Source: Neobacillus cucumis | Lineage (GTDB): Bacteria > Bacillota > Bacilli > Bacillales_B > DSM-18226 | NCBI RefSeq assembly: GCF_016107705.1 | Contig: NZ_JAEHGC010000030.1 | Location: 1 to 19,206 of the forward strand | DNA: 19,206 bases | Direction of reading: 5' to 3' | In this document: piece after piece, positions 7,008 to 14,100 of the stretch | How the letters are laid out: every line of letters starts with the position of its first letter | Numbering within the stretch: position 1 is the first letter of the stretch | The notes under the pieces: generated by a model | The model's database searches: none | The model's input: only the letters and a program-made list of their open reading frames with translations | What the model was told of the DNA's origin: nothing | Position numbers and translations under genes: made by a program

Positions 7008-7053
7008 AAGGAACCTCCTGTATAGTTAATGAAATGGCTTACATTTATTTAAT

Positions 7054-7071
7054 ATGCAAATATTATGCCAA
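7054..7071 (-). promoter_or_regulatory. Sigma-54 (-24/-12) promoter of the transporter operon
   Basis: Minus strand reads TTGGCATAATATTTGCAT. GG and GC are separated by exactly 10 bases, as required for sigma-54, and the match to TGGCAC-N5-TTGCA is nearly complete. Transcription would start near 7044, about 37 bases before the lipoprotein ATG. The gene for an NtrC-type activator lies directly upstream. Confidence 0.85.
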
Positions 7072-7110
7072 CTTGGAATAGTTGAAACATTAGGAAAAGC
7101 GGGCTTTCTT

Positions 7111-7139
7111 TTAAAATAAAAAAGCGGCGAAAACCGCCG
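7111..7139 (-). terminator. Terminator of the kinase-regulator operon
   Basis: CGGCG/CGCCG stem with a 5-base loop; on the minus strand CTTTTTTATTTT follows. It separates the regulatory operon from the transporter promoter. Confidence 0.7.
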
Positions 7140-7154
7140 ACCGGCCATTTCCGC

Positions 7155-8510
7155 CTACTCCTCTTCCCGATATTTTTTTAGTTTCTCTCGTAATGTTCTT
7201 TCTCCCATTCCAATCGCTTGGGCAGTCTTTCTTCGATTTCCATTAAACGCAGTCAAATTATGAAAAATCACTCGTTTTTCAATCTCATCTAACAGTTCAC
7301 CTACATAGACAGGGATCAATGTATTGTCGCTAAAAACACGATTTTCCTGTTGAATTTCTGCAGGAAGATCCACTTTCTCAATAATCGAAGAGCTAGTTAA
7401 AGCAATGGCTCGTTCCATGATATTCTGTAGTTCTCGAATATTGCCTGGAAACGAATACTGCTCAAGTATTTGTAGGGCTTCACGAGAAATTCCATCAATT
7501 GGTTTTCCAATTTTGTCCCCAATTTGATTGATAAAGAATTCCACTAGCAAAGAAATATCATCCCTTCGCTCCCTTAAGGGTGGAAGTTTAACCGGAATCA
7601 CATTGAGCCGATAATAGAGATCTTCGCGAAAACGATTCTCCTTCACTTCTTTTACCAAATCACGATTCGTGGCCGAAATAATCCGAACATCGAAGTTAAT
7701 TTCTTGTGTTCCACCTACTGGCATTACTTTCCGCTCCTGAAGGGCGCGCAAAAGCTTACTTTGTAAACCGAGATCCATTTCTCCTATTTCATCTAAAAAA
7801 ATAGTTCCACCTTCAGCAAGGACAAAGAGACCTTGCTTTTTCTGAACAGCTCCCGTAAAGGCACCTTTCTCATACCCAAATAATTCAGATTCCAAAAGAT
7901 GACCTGGTATGGCGGCACAATTAATCACTTGGAACTTTTTATTCCTTCGCTTGCTTTGATAATGGATCGTCCTGGCAACTACTTCTTTTCCCGTCCCGCT
8001 TTCCCCCGTAATGAGAATGGTCGAATCGATATCTCTTACTTTTTTTATTAAGGAAAGAATTTCACGAATCGCGTAACTTTCACCAATTAACCCATGTGCC
8101 TCTCCCATCTTATCAAGCTCACTACTTAAAAATTCAACTTTGGATTGTAGATTATAAAATTCCTCCGCCTTCGCCATTAATACTTCCAATTCGTCAAGGT
8201 GAAGAGGTTTTGTAGCGTAGGAAAAAGCTCCCTTGCGCATGGCTTCCACGGAAGAAGGAATACTTCCAAATGCAGTCATCAGAATCACAATTGTAGCAGG
8301 AGAAACACGCTTTATTTCTTCTAAAATTTCAATTCCGTCATATTCGCCGATTTTTAAATCAAGTAAAACAATGGCGACTTCTATTCTTTCAAAAAGAGGG
8401 AGTGCCTCTCTTGGATCGGTAAAGGCATATACATGGTACTGATCTTCTAAAGCAAAAGTAAGTGATTGGCAAATGGCGGCTTCATCATCAATAATAATTA
8501 CATTATGCAT
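7155..8510 (-). CDS. NtrC-family response regulator, sigma-54 activator
   Basis: A 451-residue regulator with three domains. The receiver (1-120) has Asp8-Asp9, phospho-acceptor Asp51 (VLLDLK) and Lys101 (TKPL). The AAA+ domain (about 142-380) has Walker A GESGTGKE (169-176), GAFTGA (216-221) for sigma-54 contact, Walker B GGTIFLDE (234-241) and FREDLYYRL (294-302). The C-terminal Fis-type helix-turn-helix (about 410-445) ends Glu-Arg-Thr-Leu-Arg-Glu-Lys-Leu. All catalytic motifs are intact. The start overlaps the kinase stop by eight bases. When phosphorylated by the kinase it should activate the -24/-12 promoters at 7054 and 10547. Phospho-receiver activators are the minority form in Bacillus, where most SigL activators carry PAS, ACT or PTS domains. 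Confidence 0.93.
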   Translation of the reverse strand: MHNVIIIDDEAAICQSLTFALEDQYHVYAFTDPREALPLFERIEVAIVLLDLKIGEYDGIEILEEIKRVSPATIVILMTAFGSIPSSVEAMRKGAFSYATKPLHLDELEVLMAKAEEFYNLQSKVEFLSSELDKMGEAHGLIGESYAIREILSLIKKVRDIDSTILITGESGTGKEVVARTIHYQSKRRNKKFQVINCAAIPGHLLESELFGYEKGAFTGAVQKKQGLFVLAEGGTIFLDEIGEMDLGLQSKLLRALQERKVMPVGGTQEINFDVRIISATNRDLVKEVKENRFREDLYYRLNVIPVKLPPLRERRDDISLLVEFFINQIGDKIGKPIDGISREALQILEQYSFPGNIRELQNIMERAIALTSSSIIEKVDLPAEIQQENRVFSDNTLIPVYVGELLDEIEKRVIFHNLTAFNGNRRKTAQAIGMGERTLREKLKKYREEE

Positions 8511-10506
8511 TTTCTTCTCGCCCCTCCCTTGGACATGGCAAATATAAGGTCATTACAGTGCCTTTCCCCTTTGTACTTTCTACCTTTATACTGCATTGAT
8601 TTTCTTCTAGCAGTTGATAGGAAACGAATAAACCCAATCCTACCCCATTCACTTTTTTACTATAAAAAGGGTCGAATATTTTGGAGGCCACTTCATCTGA
8701 CATTCCAATTCCATTATCTTCAATTTCGATAACAGCAGACTCCCCCTGATAATACCCGCGAATGGTTAAGTTCCCCTGTTCCTTCAATGCTTCAATTGCA
8801 TTTAAAATAATATTCACGAGAACCTGCTTCATTTGCTGGGCATCAGCATAAGCCTGAAGATCCTCATCCATTTCAAAAACAATCCCTAATTTTTTTTCTT
8901 TGATTTTTTGCTTGAATAACTGTAAAGTCGATTGAATCATCGGGTATAGAAAAAAGAGAACTGGCTCCGATTTCTTCGGACGTGAATAATCCAACAGGTC
9001 ATTAATCAATGAATTTAGGCGAGTAATTTCACTTGTCACATGTTGAGAAAAAAAGGTGCGGAATTCAAGATTCTCGTACTTCTTCGGAAGCAGTTGCGTA
9101 TAGGTAAGGATGGACATCAGTGGATTACGAATTTCATGGGCAATCCCCATCATGAGCTGACCCAATGAACGCAAGCGGTCTTCTTGCGCAACCTTTTTTT
9201 CAAACTCCTTTTGTTTCGTAATATCCTGAAAGTTTAATACAGCTCCTTTACTATTCCCAGTTGTGGACACAATGGGGTAGATACTATAGGTTAGGATTCT
9301 TTTTAGTGACGCAACATGCTCCCATGTTACTTCCTTCTGCAATACAATCTCCTTTTTCTCTAAGGCATTCTGGATTTCTTCCTTCGAAATAAAGTCTTCC
9401 AAAATGGTTTGGGTGAAAGGCAATCCCACAATATCTTCATGCAGCTTCAAATAATCGATCGCTTTCCGATTGATCATCGATATATGGCCTCTATTATCTA
9501 AGGTTACAAATGAGCTTAACGTACTGTTTAATAACTGCTGTTGAAAGTTATTATTCTCTTGAAGAAGGACCATCTTTTCTTCCAGTTTCTTGTTCATCCT
9601 TTCAATCTGGCTCGTCCGACTTGCCACTTTCCTTTTTAATATGCGATTCCACCAAAGTACAGCTGTTATGATAATAATGGTAACGAAAAGGCCGACCTCT
9701 AAATATTTGATTACCTTTTGCAGACGGGGAGCAGAGGGCATGATGTATTCACCAAACCACTTTTTTACTATTTTTTCATACGTTCCATCCTTTTTTATTT
9801 GCGAAAGCCCTTTATTGAATATCGTTAATAATGCTTTATTTTTCGGTAAAACAGCAATGCTGTAACTCGTTGGATTTATTTCATCGCCAACGATTTTAAT
9901 GTACGACTGCTTTCCGCTTTTTTGCAGAACATACTGGCCAGTAATTCGATTTCCAACGAATGCATCTGCCTTTCCCTCTAATAGCAATTGAACAGCTGCC
10001 TGTTGATTATCCGTTTTAATTAAATGCACATTTTTCACTTTATTCAATAAATCATTGGAAACATCGCTTTTTTGCACCGCGACTTTCTTCCCTTCCAGAT
10101 CATCCATCTGTCGTATGTACATATTATTTTTTAAAACAAAAATAGCTTGGGAACTGATAAAGTAATCATTAGAAAAGGCATATGTTTTTCTGCGTGAAGG
10201 GGAGTCTTTCATCCCCTGGATTGCATCTACCTTACCAGATTTAAGTGCTTTTAAAGCTTGATTCCACGGCATGGGATAATACTCGATCTTGATTCCCGTT
10301 TGAATGGATATGGCATTCATGACATCTACGTTAAAACCTGTGTATACACCTGAACCACTTAGATATTCAAATGGCGGGAACTTGTTGTCCCCCGCAATCC
10401 GAATGACCTTATTACTCTCTTGATAAGCAGTAAAAGGAAAAAGAACAAAGGACAATAACAACACGGGTATCGTTACACAAATTCGAAAAATAATGGGGGT
10501 TCGCAT
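8503..10506 (-). CDS. Sensor histidine kinase with extracellular SBP_bac_3 domain and PAS domain
   Basis: A 667-residue kinase. A signal-anchor (about 7-27) leads to an amino-acid-binding-protein-like domain (33-252) containing FPPFEY, FSNDYF and KWFGEY. Arg105 and Asp181 are kept where such domains usually bind the amino-acid backbone, so direct ligand sensing is plausible. A membrane helix (270-286), a coiled linker (295-325) and a PAS region (326-430) follow. HisKA carries His457 (AHEIRNPL) and the ATPase has Asn565/Asn569, DNGIGM (597-602) and GVGLGL (621-626). It ends within the regulator gene, so the two are coupled. AAGGAG precedes ATG, and a consensus sigma-54 promoter lies 41 bases upstream. 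The sensor domain resembles the transporter's own binding protein, suggesting the same or a related ligand. Confidence 0.93.
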   Translation of the reverse strand: MRTPIIFRICVTIPVLLLSFVLFPFTAYQESNKVIRIAGDNKFPPFEYLSGSGVYTGFNVDVMNAISIQTGIKIEYYPMPWNQALKALKSGKVDAIQGMKDSPSRRKTYAFSNDYFISSQAIFVLKNNMYIRQMDDLEGKKVAVQKSDVSNDLLNKVKNVHLIKTDNQQAAVQLLLEGKADAFVGNRITGQYVLQKSGKQSYIKIVGDEINPTSYSIAVLPKNKALLTIFNKGLSQIKKDGTYEKIVKKWFGEYIMPSAPRLQKVIKYLEVGLFVTIIIITAVLWWNRILKRKVASRTSQIERMNKKLEEKMVLLQENNNFQQQLLNSTLSSFVTLDNRGHISMINRKAIDYLKLHEDIVGLPFTQTILEDFISKEEIQNALEKKEIVLQKEVTWEHVASLKRILTYSIYPIVSTTGNSKGAVLNFQDITKQKEFEKKVAQEDRLRSLGQLMMGIAHEIRNPLMSILTYTQLLPKKYENLEFRTFFSQHVTSEITRLNSLINDLLDYSRPKKSEPVLFFLYPMIQSTLQLFKQKIKEKKLGIVFEMDEDLQAYADAQQMKQVLVNIILNAIEALKEQGNLTIRGYYQGESAVIEIEDNGIGMSDEVASKIFDPFYSKKVNGVGLGLFVSYQLLEENQCSIKVESTKGKGTVMTLYLPCPREGREENA

Positions 10507-10546
10507 CTATACTTCTCCTTCCCTAATTGCTTCTTAGATGAATTAA

Positions 10547-10562
10547 TGCAATTTTCGTGCCA
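10547..10562 (-). promoter_or_regulatory. Sigma-54 (-24/-12) promoter of the kinase-regulator operon
   Basis: Minus strand reads TGGCACGAAAATTGCA, a full match to TGGCAC-N5-TTGCA with the correct GG-N10-GC spacing. It lies 41 bases before the kinase ATG. If the regulator acts here, the system activates its own synthesis. A TTGAT-AGA-ATCAA dyad at 10653-10665, about 90 bp upstream, is a possible activator site. Confidence 0.88.
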
Positions 10563-10808
10563 TGTTTCCAGACGCCCCTTTCTCCTTCAGATTCCTTTCA
10601 ATCTTAAAATTTGAATCCTCACGCAATTTGATGCAAGGGGATAATTTATTTGTTGATAGAATCAATTAATTTTGAAACATCCCTTTATACCCGCGGATCA
10701 AAATACAGTTTTTTCTGCCACGAAATCTAAATAAAAGAGAATTTCATACACTTCCCGCACATATGATGAATACGTTCATTTTCCATTATAAAACTATGGG
10801 GGAATCGT

Positions 10809-11594
10809 ATGAAGGTATCCAATAAAGTCATGGTCGTAACAGGGGCTGGCGGCGGGATTGGGAGGGAGCTCGTTCGTCAGCTTCTAGAAAAAGAAGCGAA
10901 GGTCGCAGCCATCATCCACAAATCTGGGCTAGAGGAAATAAAGTCATTAGCATCCGTCTATGGCGATAAGATTTCAACACACAGGGCTGATTTAGCCAAC
11001 AGAGCCGATGTGGAAAAGCTTCCAGACGAGATCATCGCCACTCACGGATGCATAGATGGAATCATTAATAATGCGGGAATCCTCCAACATTTTCTCAGTG
11101 TGAACGACCTTGATTATGAACAAATTCAAAGAGTCATGGATGTCAACTTTTACGGTACGCTCTATATGTGTAAATCATTCTTACCACACCTCTTGAATCG
11201 GCCAGAAGCCCACATCACAAATGTGTCCAGCATGGGTGGATTCCTCCCTGTGCCGCTTCAATCAATTTACTCCGCTTCAAAAGCAGCTGTCAAAATGTTC
11301 ACTGAAGGCCTACATTTAGAGCTGAGAGATACCAATGTAGGCGTAACCATTGTCTTTCCTGGCGGTGTGGACACGAACCTCGTCCGAAATTCAGGAATTG
11401 AATTAGAAGGAGTCGAAAGCCATTCCTACAAGATGCTCAGCCCAAAAGAAGCAGCTGCCATCATTATTAAAGGGATGGAAAATAATAAATACCGGGTATT
11501 AGCCGGAAACGATGCCAAAGTTATGGACTTTTTATACCGTTTAAATCCCAAAAAAGCAACGGACATCATTGCAAATAAGATAAAAACGCTTTAA
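10809..11594 (+). CDS. Short-chain dehydrogenase/reductase (SDR)
   Basis: A 261-residue classical SDR oxidoreductase. The Rossmann nucleotide motif TGAGGGIG is at 11-18, NNAG at 87-90, and catalytic Ser140/141, Tyr154 and Lys158 (YSASK) are all present. An uncharged or basic residue (His37) where NAD enzymes often have Asp leaves NADP use possible. The substrate is unknown. GGGGG lies six bases before ATG. The gene runs divergently from the kinase gene across 300 bp and stands alone; a palindromic repeat element follows at its 3' end instead of a classical terminator. Confidence 0.9.
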   Translation: MKVSNKVMVVTGAGGGIGRELVRQLLEKEAKVAAIIHKSGLEEIKSLASVYGDKISTHRADLANRADVEKLPDEIIATHGCIDGIINNAGILQHFLSVNDLDYEQIQRVMDVNFYGTLYMCKSFLPHLLNRPEAHITNVSSMGGFLPVPLQSIYSASKAAVKMFTEGLHLELRDTNVGVTIVFPGGVDTNLVRNSGIELEGVESHSYKMLSPKEAAAIIIKGMENNKYRVLAGNDAKVMDFLYRLNPKKATDIIANKIKTL

Positions 11595-11611
11595 AAGAGA
11601 AAGCCACATAA

Positions 11612-11659
11612 GCCACAGGGATGGTTCTGGTAATAAACTAGAGCCGTCCCCTTGGTCAC
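11612..11659. repeat. GGGACGGTTCT-type palindromic element between convergent genes
   Basis: GGGATGGTTCTGG faces CTAGAGCCGTCCC; the mismatches are all G-U pairs in RNA. The outer part is GCCACA on the left and CTTGGTCAC on the right. It lies between the SDR stop and the minus-strand small gene, and supplies that gene's TGA stop. Confidence 0.7.
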
Positions 11660-11818
11660 ACAATCAAATCAAACACCTTCGAAAAAATCCAATGCCCCTC
11701 TATTGTTTTCCATCTTACATTCGTTTTATATTCCTTCGAAATGGTATGCTCTAAAGCAAAAAAAGTAGTCGACAGAACGTTTATTTTTATTTTCCAAGAC
11801 CATGTCCTTTTCTTTCAT
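11656..11818 (-). pseudogene. Frameshifted small protein gene, unknown function
   Basis: From ATG at 11818 the frame reads Met-Lys-Glu-Lys-Asp-Met-Val-Leu to Ser-Val-Asp-Tyr-Phe-Phe and then stops within about 30 codons. If the seven-base A run at 11758-11764 were six, the frame would continue as Ala-Leu-Glu-His-Thr-Ile-Ser-Lys-Glu-Tyr through Gly-His-Trp-Ile-Phe-Ser-Lys to a TGA at 11656, giving 53 residues. The stop falls in a palindromic repeat that elsewhere also marks gene ends. No strong ribosome binding site is visible, so it may be dead, mis-sequenced, or not a gene. Confidence 0.4.
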
Positions 11819-11857
11819 TTTTCTTTATATAGAAGGTGTAAGGAGGAGGTGATAACA

Positions 11858-12076
11858 ATGGCACAGGCACGATTGACTACGACGAAACTTCGCATCGTAT
11901 TTGAAACAGGTGTGGACGGTGATGGCAATCCGATTTTACGATCCAAGACCTTCAGTAATGTCAAAAAGGAGGCTACAGCGGATCAGCTTTATCAAGTAGC
12001 ACAAGCCATCTTTGTATTGTGTAACGATACGCTTTACCGCATCGAGAAAAACGACAGTTCCGATCTATTAGTCTAG
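11858..12076 (+). CDS. DUF1659 family protein
   Basis: A 72-residue protein of the small Bacillus family DUF1659: begins Met-Ala-Gln-Ala-Arg-Leu-Thr-Thr-Thr-Lys, then Val-Phe-Glu-Thr-Gly-Val-Asp-Gly-Asp-Gly-Asn-Pro, with conserved Ser-Lys-Thr-Phe and an Asp-Gln-Leu-Tyr-Gln-Val-Ala helix. I chose ATG 11858 because AGGAGGTGA precedes it. The same frame is open to 11741 but without a ribosome binding site. It is first in a set with DUF2922 and YvrJ, an arrangement recurrent in Bacillaceae. No role is known; the trio recalls small accessory proteins of sporulation or phage-like loci. Confidence 0.88.
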   Translation: MAQARLTTTKLRIVFETGVDGDGNPILRSKTFSNVKKEATADQLYQVAQAIFVLCNDTLYRIEKNDSSDLLV

Positions 12077-12112
12077 TGAGCAATTCATTTTTGAGGGCAG
12101 GAGGTGAGGAAA

Positions 12113-12331
12113 TTGGCTAAAACATTGGAATTACAATTCGTAACGGCCACCGGTAAAATTGCCCGGATTACCGTTGATAACCCAAAGGAACCGATTGATG
12201 AAGCTGTAGTGAAGCAATCAATGGATCAAATCGTGAGTTCCGGTGCTTTTTATACAGGAAGCGGCGATCTTGTTTCAGCAAAGGGAGCAAGAATCGTGGA
12301 ACGTAATGTAACAGATTATGAGCTTGTTTAA
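12113..12331 (+). CDS. DUF2922 family protein
   Basis: A 72-residue protein of family DUF2922: Lys-Thr-Leu-Glu-Leu-Gln-Phe near the start, an Ile-Thr-Val-Asp-Asn-Pro-Lys strand, and Met-Asp-Gln-Ile-Val-Ser-Ser-Gly-Ala-Phe. I start at TTG 12113 because AGGAGG lies about eight bases upstream. The GTG at 12104 lies within the ribosome binding site itself and is unlikely. It lies 36 bases after DUF1659 and is probably in the same transcript. Like DUF1659, it is exactly 72 residues with a similar strand-helix plan, so the two may be distant relatives or partners. Confidence 0.87.
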   Translation: MAKTLELQFVTATGKIARITVDNPKEPIDEAVVKQSMDQIVSSGAFYTGSGDLVSAKGARIVERNVTDYELV

Positions 12332-12336
12332 AAAAG

Positions 12337-12372
12337 AGAGAGGCCGGATTCTTCGTGAAGCCGGTCTCCTCT
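12337..12372 (+). terminator. Hairpin between DUF2922 and YvrJ genes
   Basis: AGAGAGGCCGG pairs with CCGGTCTCCTCT (one G-U and a slipped outer part), with an inner TTC/GAA closing a small loop. There is no T run, so it may be an attenuating or RNA-protecting stem. Confidence 0.5.
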
Positions 12373-12397
12373 AATAGAATGGAAGGAGGTAGCCAAA

Positions 12398-12544
12398 ATG
12401 GAGCAAATCATCCCGATTATTAGTGAAGTCGGTTTTCCGATTGTTGTGACCCTGTATTTGCTTTACCGGATTGAGGCAAAGCTTGATATGGTGGTCCAGT
12501 CGATTCAAAGCCTGCCGGACCGTATGAGGGAGCAAGTGAAATGA
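12398..12544 (+). CDS. YvrJ family protein
   Basis: A 48-residue protein. Residues 1-9 are Met-Glu-Gln-Ile-Ile-Pro-Ile-Ile-Ser, followed by a membrane segment (Val-Gly-Phe-Pro-Ile-Val-Val-Thr-Leu-Tyr-Leu-Leu-Tyr, 11-23), Arg-Ile-Glu-Ala-Lys-Leu-Asp, then an amphipathic tail. This matches the YvrJ family, which resembles small holin-like or BhlA-like membrane peptides. GGAAGGAGG lies seven to eight bases before the ATG. It completes the DUF1659-DUF2922-YvrJ trio. The job of YvrJ is not established. Confidence 0.85.
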   Translation: MEQIIPIISEVGFPIVVTLYLLYRIEAKLDMVVQSIQSLPDRMREQVK

Positions 12545-12550
12545 GGATAC

Positions 12551-12604
12551 CACAGGGACGGTTCTCATGGTCCGAAAAAGCCAGAAGAACCGTCCCCATA
12601 GCCA
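12551..12604. repeat. GGGACGGTTCT palindromic element, complete copy
   Basis: GGGACGGTTCT (12555-12565) and AGAACCGTCCC (12586-12596) are perfect inverted arms 20 bases apart. It begins within 10 bases of the YvrJ stop and leads straight into a 21-bp array. It probably folds as a 3'-end hairpin. Confidence 0.8.
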
Positions 12605-12785
12605 CCACTGACCTAAGTGCGAGGGGATCTTTAAAATTGTCGATAAAATCGTAAAAGTGTTGATATAATCATAAAAAGTGTTGATATAATCGGAATTTGT
12701 GTTGATATCCCACCAAAAAGTGTTGATATAATCCCATTTTGTGTTGATATCCAGCGAAAAAGTGTCGATATCCTAAAAACCTGCT
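12604..12785. repeat. 21-bp array, copy 1 (GTGTTGATAT core)
   Basis: After a leader (GACCTAAGTGCGAGGGGAT...), cores start at 12637, 12657, 12678, 12699, 12720, 12741 and 12762. The spacing is 20 and then 21 five times. The core is GTGTTGATAT, followed by AATC or CC; the remaining bases vary. On the minus strand it reads as Asp/Tyr-Ile-Asn-Thr-Phe heptads, but the 20-bp step breaks that frame here. Confidence 0.9.
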
Positions 12786-12973
12786 TGCCCTCATAGCCAA
12801 GATTCTATCAATTCTACAGATCTCAATCATATTTCTTCACGAAATCAGCTGGTTCGTGTTACTTGACCTCATTCTTCAAAGCTCCTGACGGATCTACATA
12901 GCATCCGAAAGAACAAAAATGACATTTTTGCCGCAAAATTGTCCTAGTTTTTACAAATTGAGCCTTCTTGGCC
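12776..12973. repeat. Array-associated tail repeat, copy 1
   Basis: The 200 bases after the array match 18646-18842 closely (shared CATAGCCAAGATTCTATCAA, TTCGTGTTACTTGACCTCA, and others). No gene is apparent in it on either strand. It always follows an array in this window, except after the array at 16470. Confidence 0.8.
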
Positions 12974-13112
12974 CCAAAAAAACAAAAGAATTGTCCATAT
13001 GTAATGTTTATAGGTAATAACCTAATTTGAATAATGATAAGCTCTTTTCTAGTTACAGACCATAACATGAAATAGGTTAGAAAATTCCCTATAAAAATGC
13101 AGGTGAAAATCT

Positions 13113-13292
13113 ATGTATCCTCCTTATGGAACAGGATATATGCCATATCCTATGATTGGAACCCACATGGGATACGGATACCCATTGTCATTGTACCATC
13201 ACTACCATCCTCAACATCCTTATGTTCACCTTGGACACCACTTTCCGTATTTTGCTGTGCCCATTCAGGCGCCGGTTCGATCTTTGAATTGA
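13113..13292 (+). CDS. His/Tyr/Pro-rich 59-residue protein, copy B
   Basis: Paralogue of 2371-2550 with the same AGGTG site eight bases before ATG. The product starts Met-Tyr-Pro-Pro-Tyr-Gly-Thr-Gly-Tyr-Met. Changes against copy A are confined to residues 3, 12-14 and 19 (His to Pro, and His-Leu-Val to Tyr-Pro-Met, among others), while several third-position changes are silent. That pattern points to selection on the protein. The histidine-rich core and C-terminus are identical. Role unknown; a spore-associated function is an inference from its neighbours. Confidence 0.7.
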   Translation: MYPPYGTGYMPYPMIGTHMGYGYPLSLYHHYHPQHPYVHLGHHFPYFAVPIQAPVRSLN

Positions 13293-13374
13293 GAAAATCG
13301 CTGCATTTACATGACAGATATTCCATACCATGGTTATGTAGTCTTTTTTTCAAGCCAAAAGTATTAAAGAATAC

Positions 13375-13401
13375 AAAAAAAGCCCGAGTTGGGCTTTTTT
13401 T
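13375..13401 (+). terminator. Terminator after His/Tyr-rich gene, copy B
   Basis: AAAAAAAGCCC, loop GAGTT, GGGCTTTTTTT. Same structure as copy A. Confidence 0.8.
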
Positions 13402-13627
13402 GATTGAGATTACTTTAACAAGTCTAAGCGTTAAGGAAGAACATGGGTTTTCGGCTACACTCTAGACTATTCAACAATTTAAATGAGTACCCAACCAATT
13501 AAGCCTATTTTGAGAAATTTTTATTTAAGAAAATCAGCCCTTGTCCATGCCATTTTATTAACTTGTACATATAGTATGATTACCGCCATCGTAAAACCAG
13601 CATATTCTATATTACCTTCTTATCATA

Positions 13628-13669
13628 AAAGAACGTTTGCCTATAAAGGCAGACGTTCTTTGCATTTTT
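13628..13669 (+). terminator. Long hairpin with T run, copy B
   Basis: AAAGAACGTTTGCC pairs with GGCAGACGTTCTTT around loop TATAAA, then five Ts. The stem is kept relative to copy A despite base changes. Confidence 0.65.
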
Positions 13670-13786
13670 AGGTGAATCGTATATTTTTCGAGATCAATAT
13701 GATAGTTGTCCAAGCCACTTTTGTTTTATGAAATATGATACATAGTGAAAGTTTTATTTAAGTTCTTCTAACAGGCGGTGATAAAT

Positions 13787-13903
13787 ATGTGCTTTGGATA
13801 CGGTGGTTATGGCTACGGCGGTTTTTACGGAGGCAGCACATTTGTTTTAATCGTAGTATTATTTATCCTTTTAATTATTGTTGGTGCTGCATGCGTTTAT
13901 TAA
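13787..13903 (+). CDS. YjcZ-family tiny membrane protein (38 aa), copy B
   Basis: Gly/Tyr head (Met-Cys-Phe-Gly-Tyr-Gly-Gly-Tyr) then the same membrane helix as copy A and an Ala-Ala-Cys-Val-Tyr end. One glycine codon is missing relative to 3043-3162, so the indel kept the frame. AGGCGGTGA stands before ATG. Confidence 0.85.
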   Translation: MCFGYGGYGYGGFYGGSTFVLIVVLFILLIIVGAACVY

Positions 13904-13953
13904 TTAACCTATACACGTTCTAGTGTAAAGAATTAATGCTGGAGGTGTAATAA

Positions 13954-14043
13954 ATGAGCGGATATGGAAATAACTTTGCGTTAATCGTTGTATTATTCAT
14001 TCTCCTTATCATCGTTGGTGCATCATTTATGTTCTACTATTAA
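13954..14043 (+). CDS. YjcZ-family tiny membrane protein (29 aa), copy B
   Basis: Identical to 3215-3301 through residue 26, then Phe-Tyr-Tyr instead of Met-Tyr. TGGAGGTG precedes the ATG. It is followed by a terminator at 14059. Confidence 0.85.
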   Translation: MSGYGNNFALIVVLFILLIIVGASFMFYY

Positions 14044-14058
14044 GATGGATGGAGTAGG

Positions 14059-14088
14059 AAAAGGGCCCTTTTGATTGGGCCTTTTTTT
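14059..14088 (+). terminator. Terminator after YjcZ pair, copy B
   Basis: AAAAGGGCCC, loop TTTTGATT, GGGCC then seven Ts. Confidence 0.8.
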
Positions 14089-14100
14089 AACCAAAGAATT

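Noticed and set aside
7082..10680. TTGAAACAT shared upstream of both sigma-54 promoters (7082-7090 and 10672-10680) as activator site
   Set aside because: It is not a dyad, its distance from the two promoters differs strongly (about 15 and 110 bp), and a nine-base match can arise by chance.
12371..12608. Minus-strand frames over the YvrJ gene
   Set aside because: They oppose a recognised family member with a strong ribosome binding site and run into the palindromic repeat.
12604..12785. CRISPR array
   Set aside because: The repeat core is only about 10-12 bases with about 10-base spacers that are partly shared between arrays, and no cas gene is present.
13097..13465. Longer frame overlapping the His/Tyr-rich gene (also 2355-2576)
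   Set aside because: It is out of phase with the 59-residue gene that has the ribosome binding site, and it reads through the terminator hairpin.
13483..13671. 62-codon frame inside duplication copy B
   Set aside because: The matching frame in copy A stops after 25 codons and neither has a ribosome binding site; its 3' part is a terminator hairpin.
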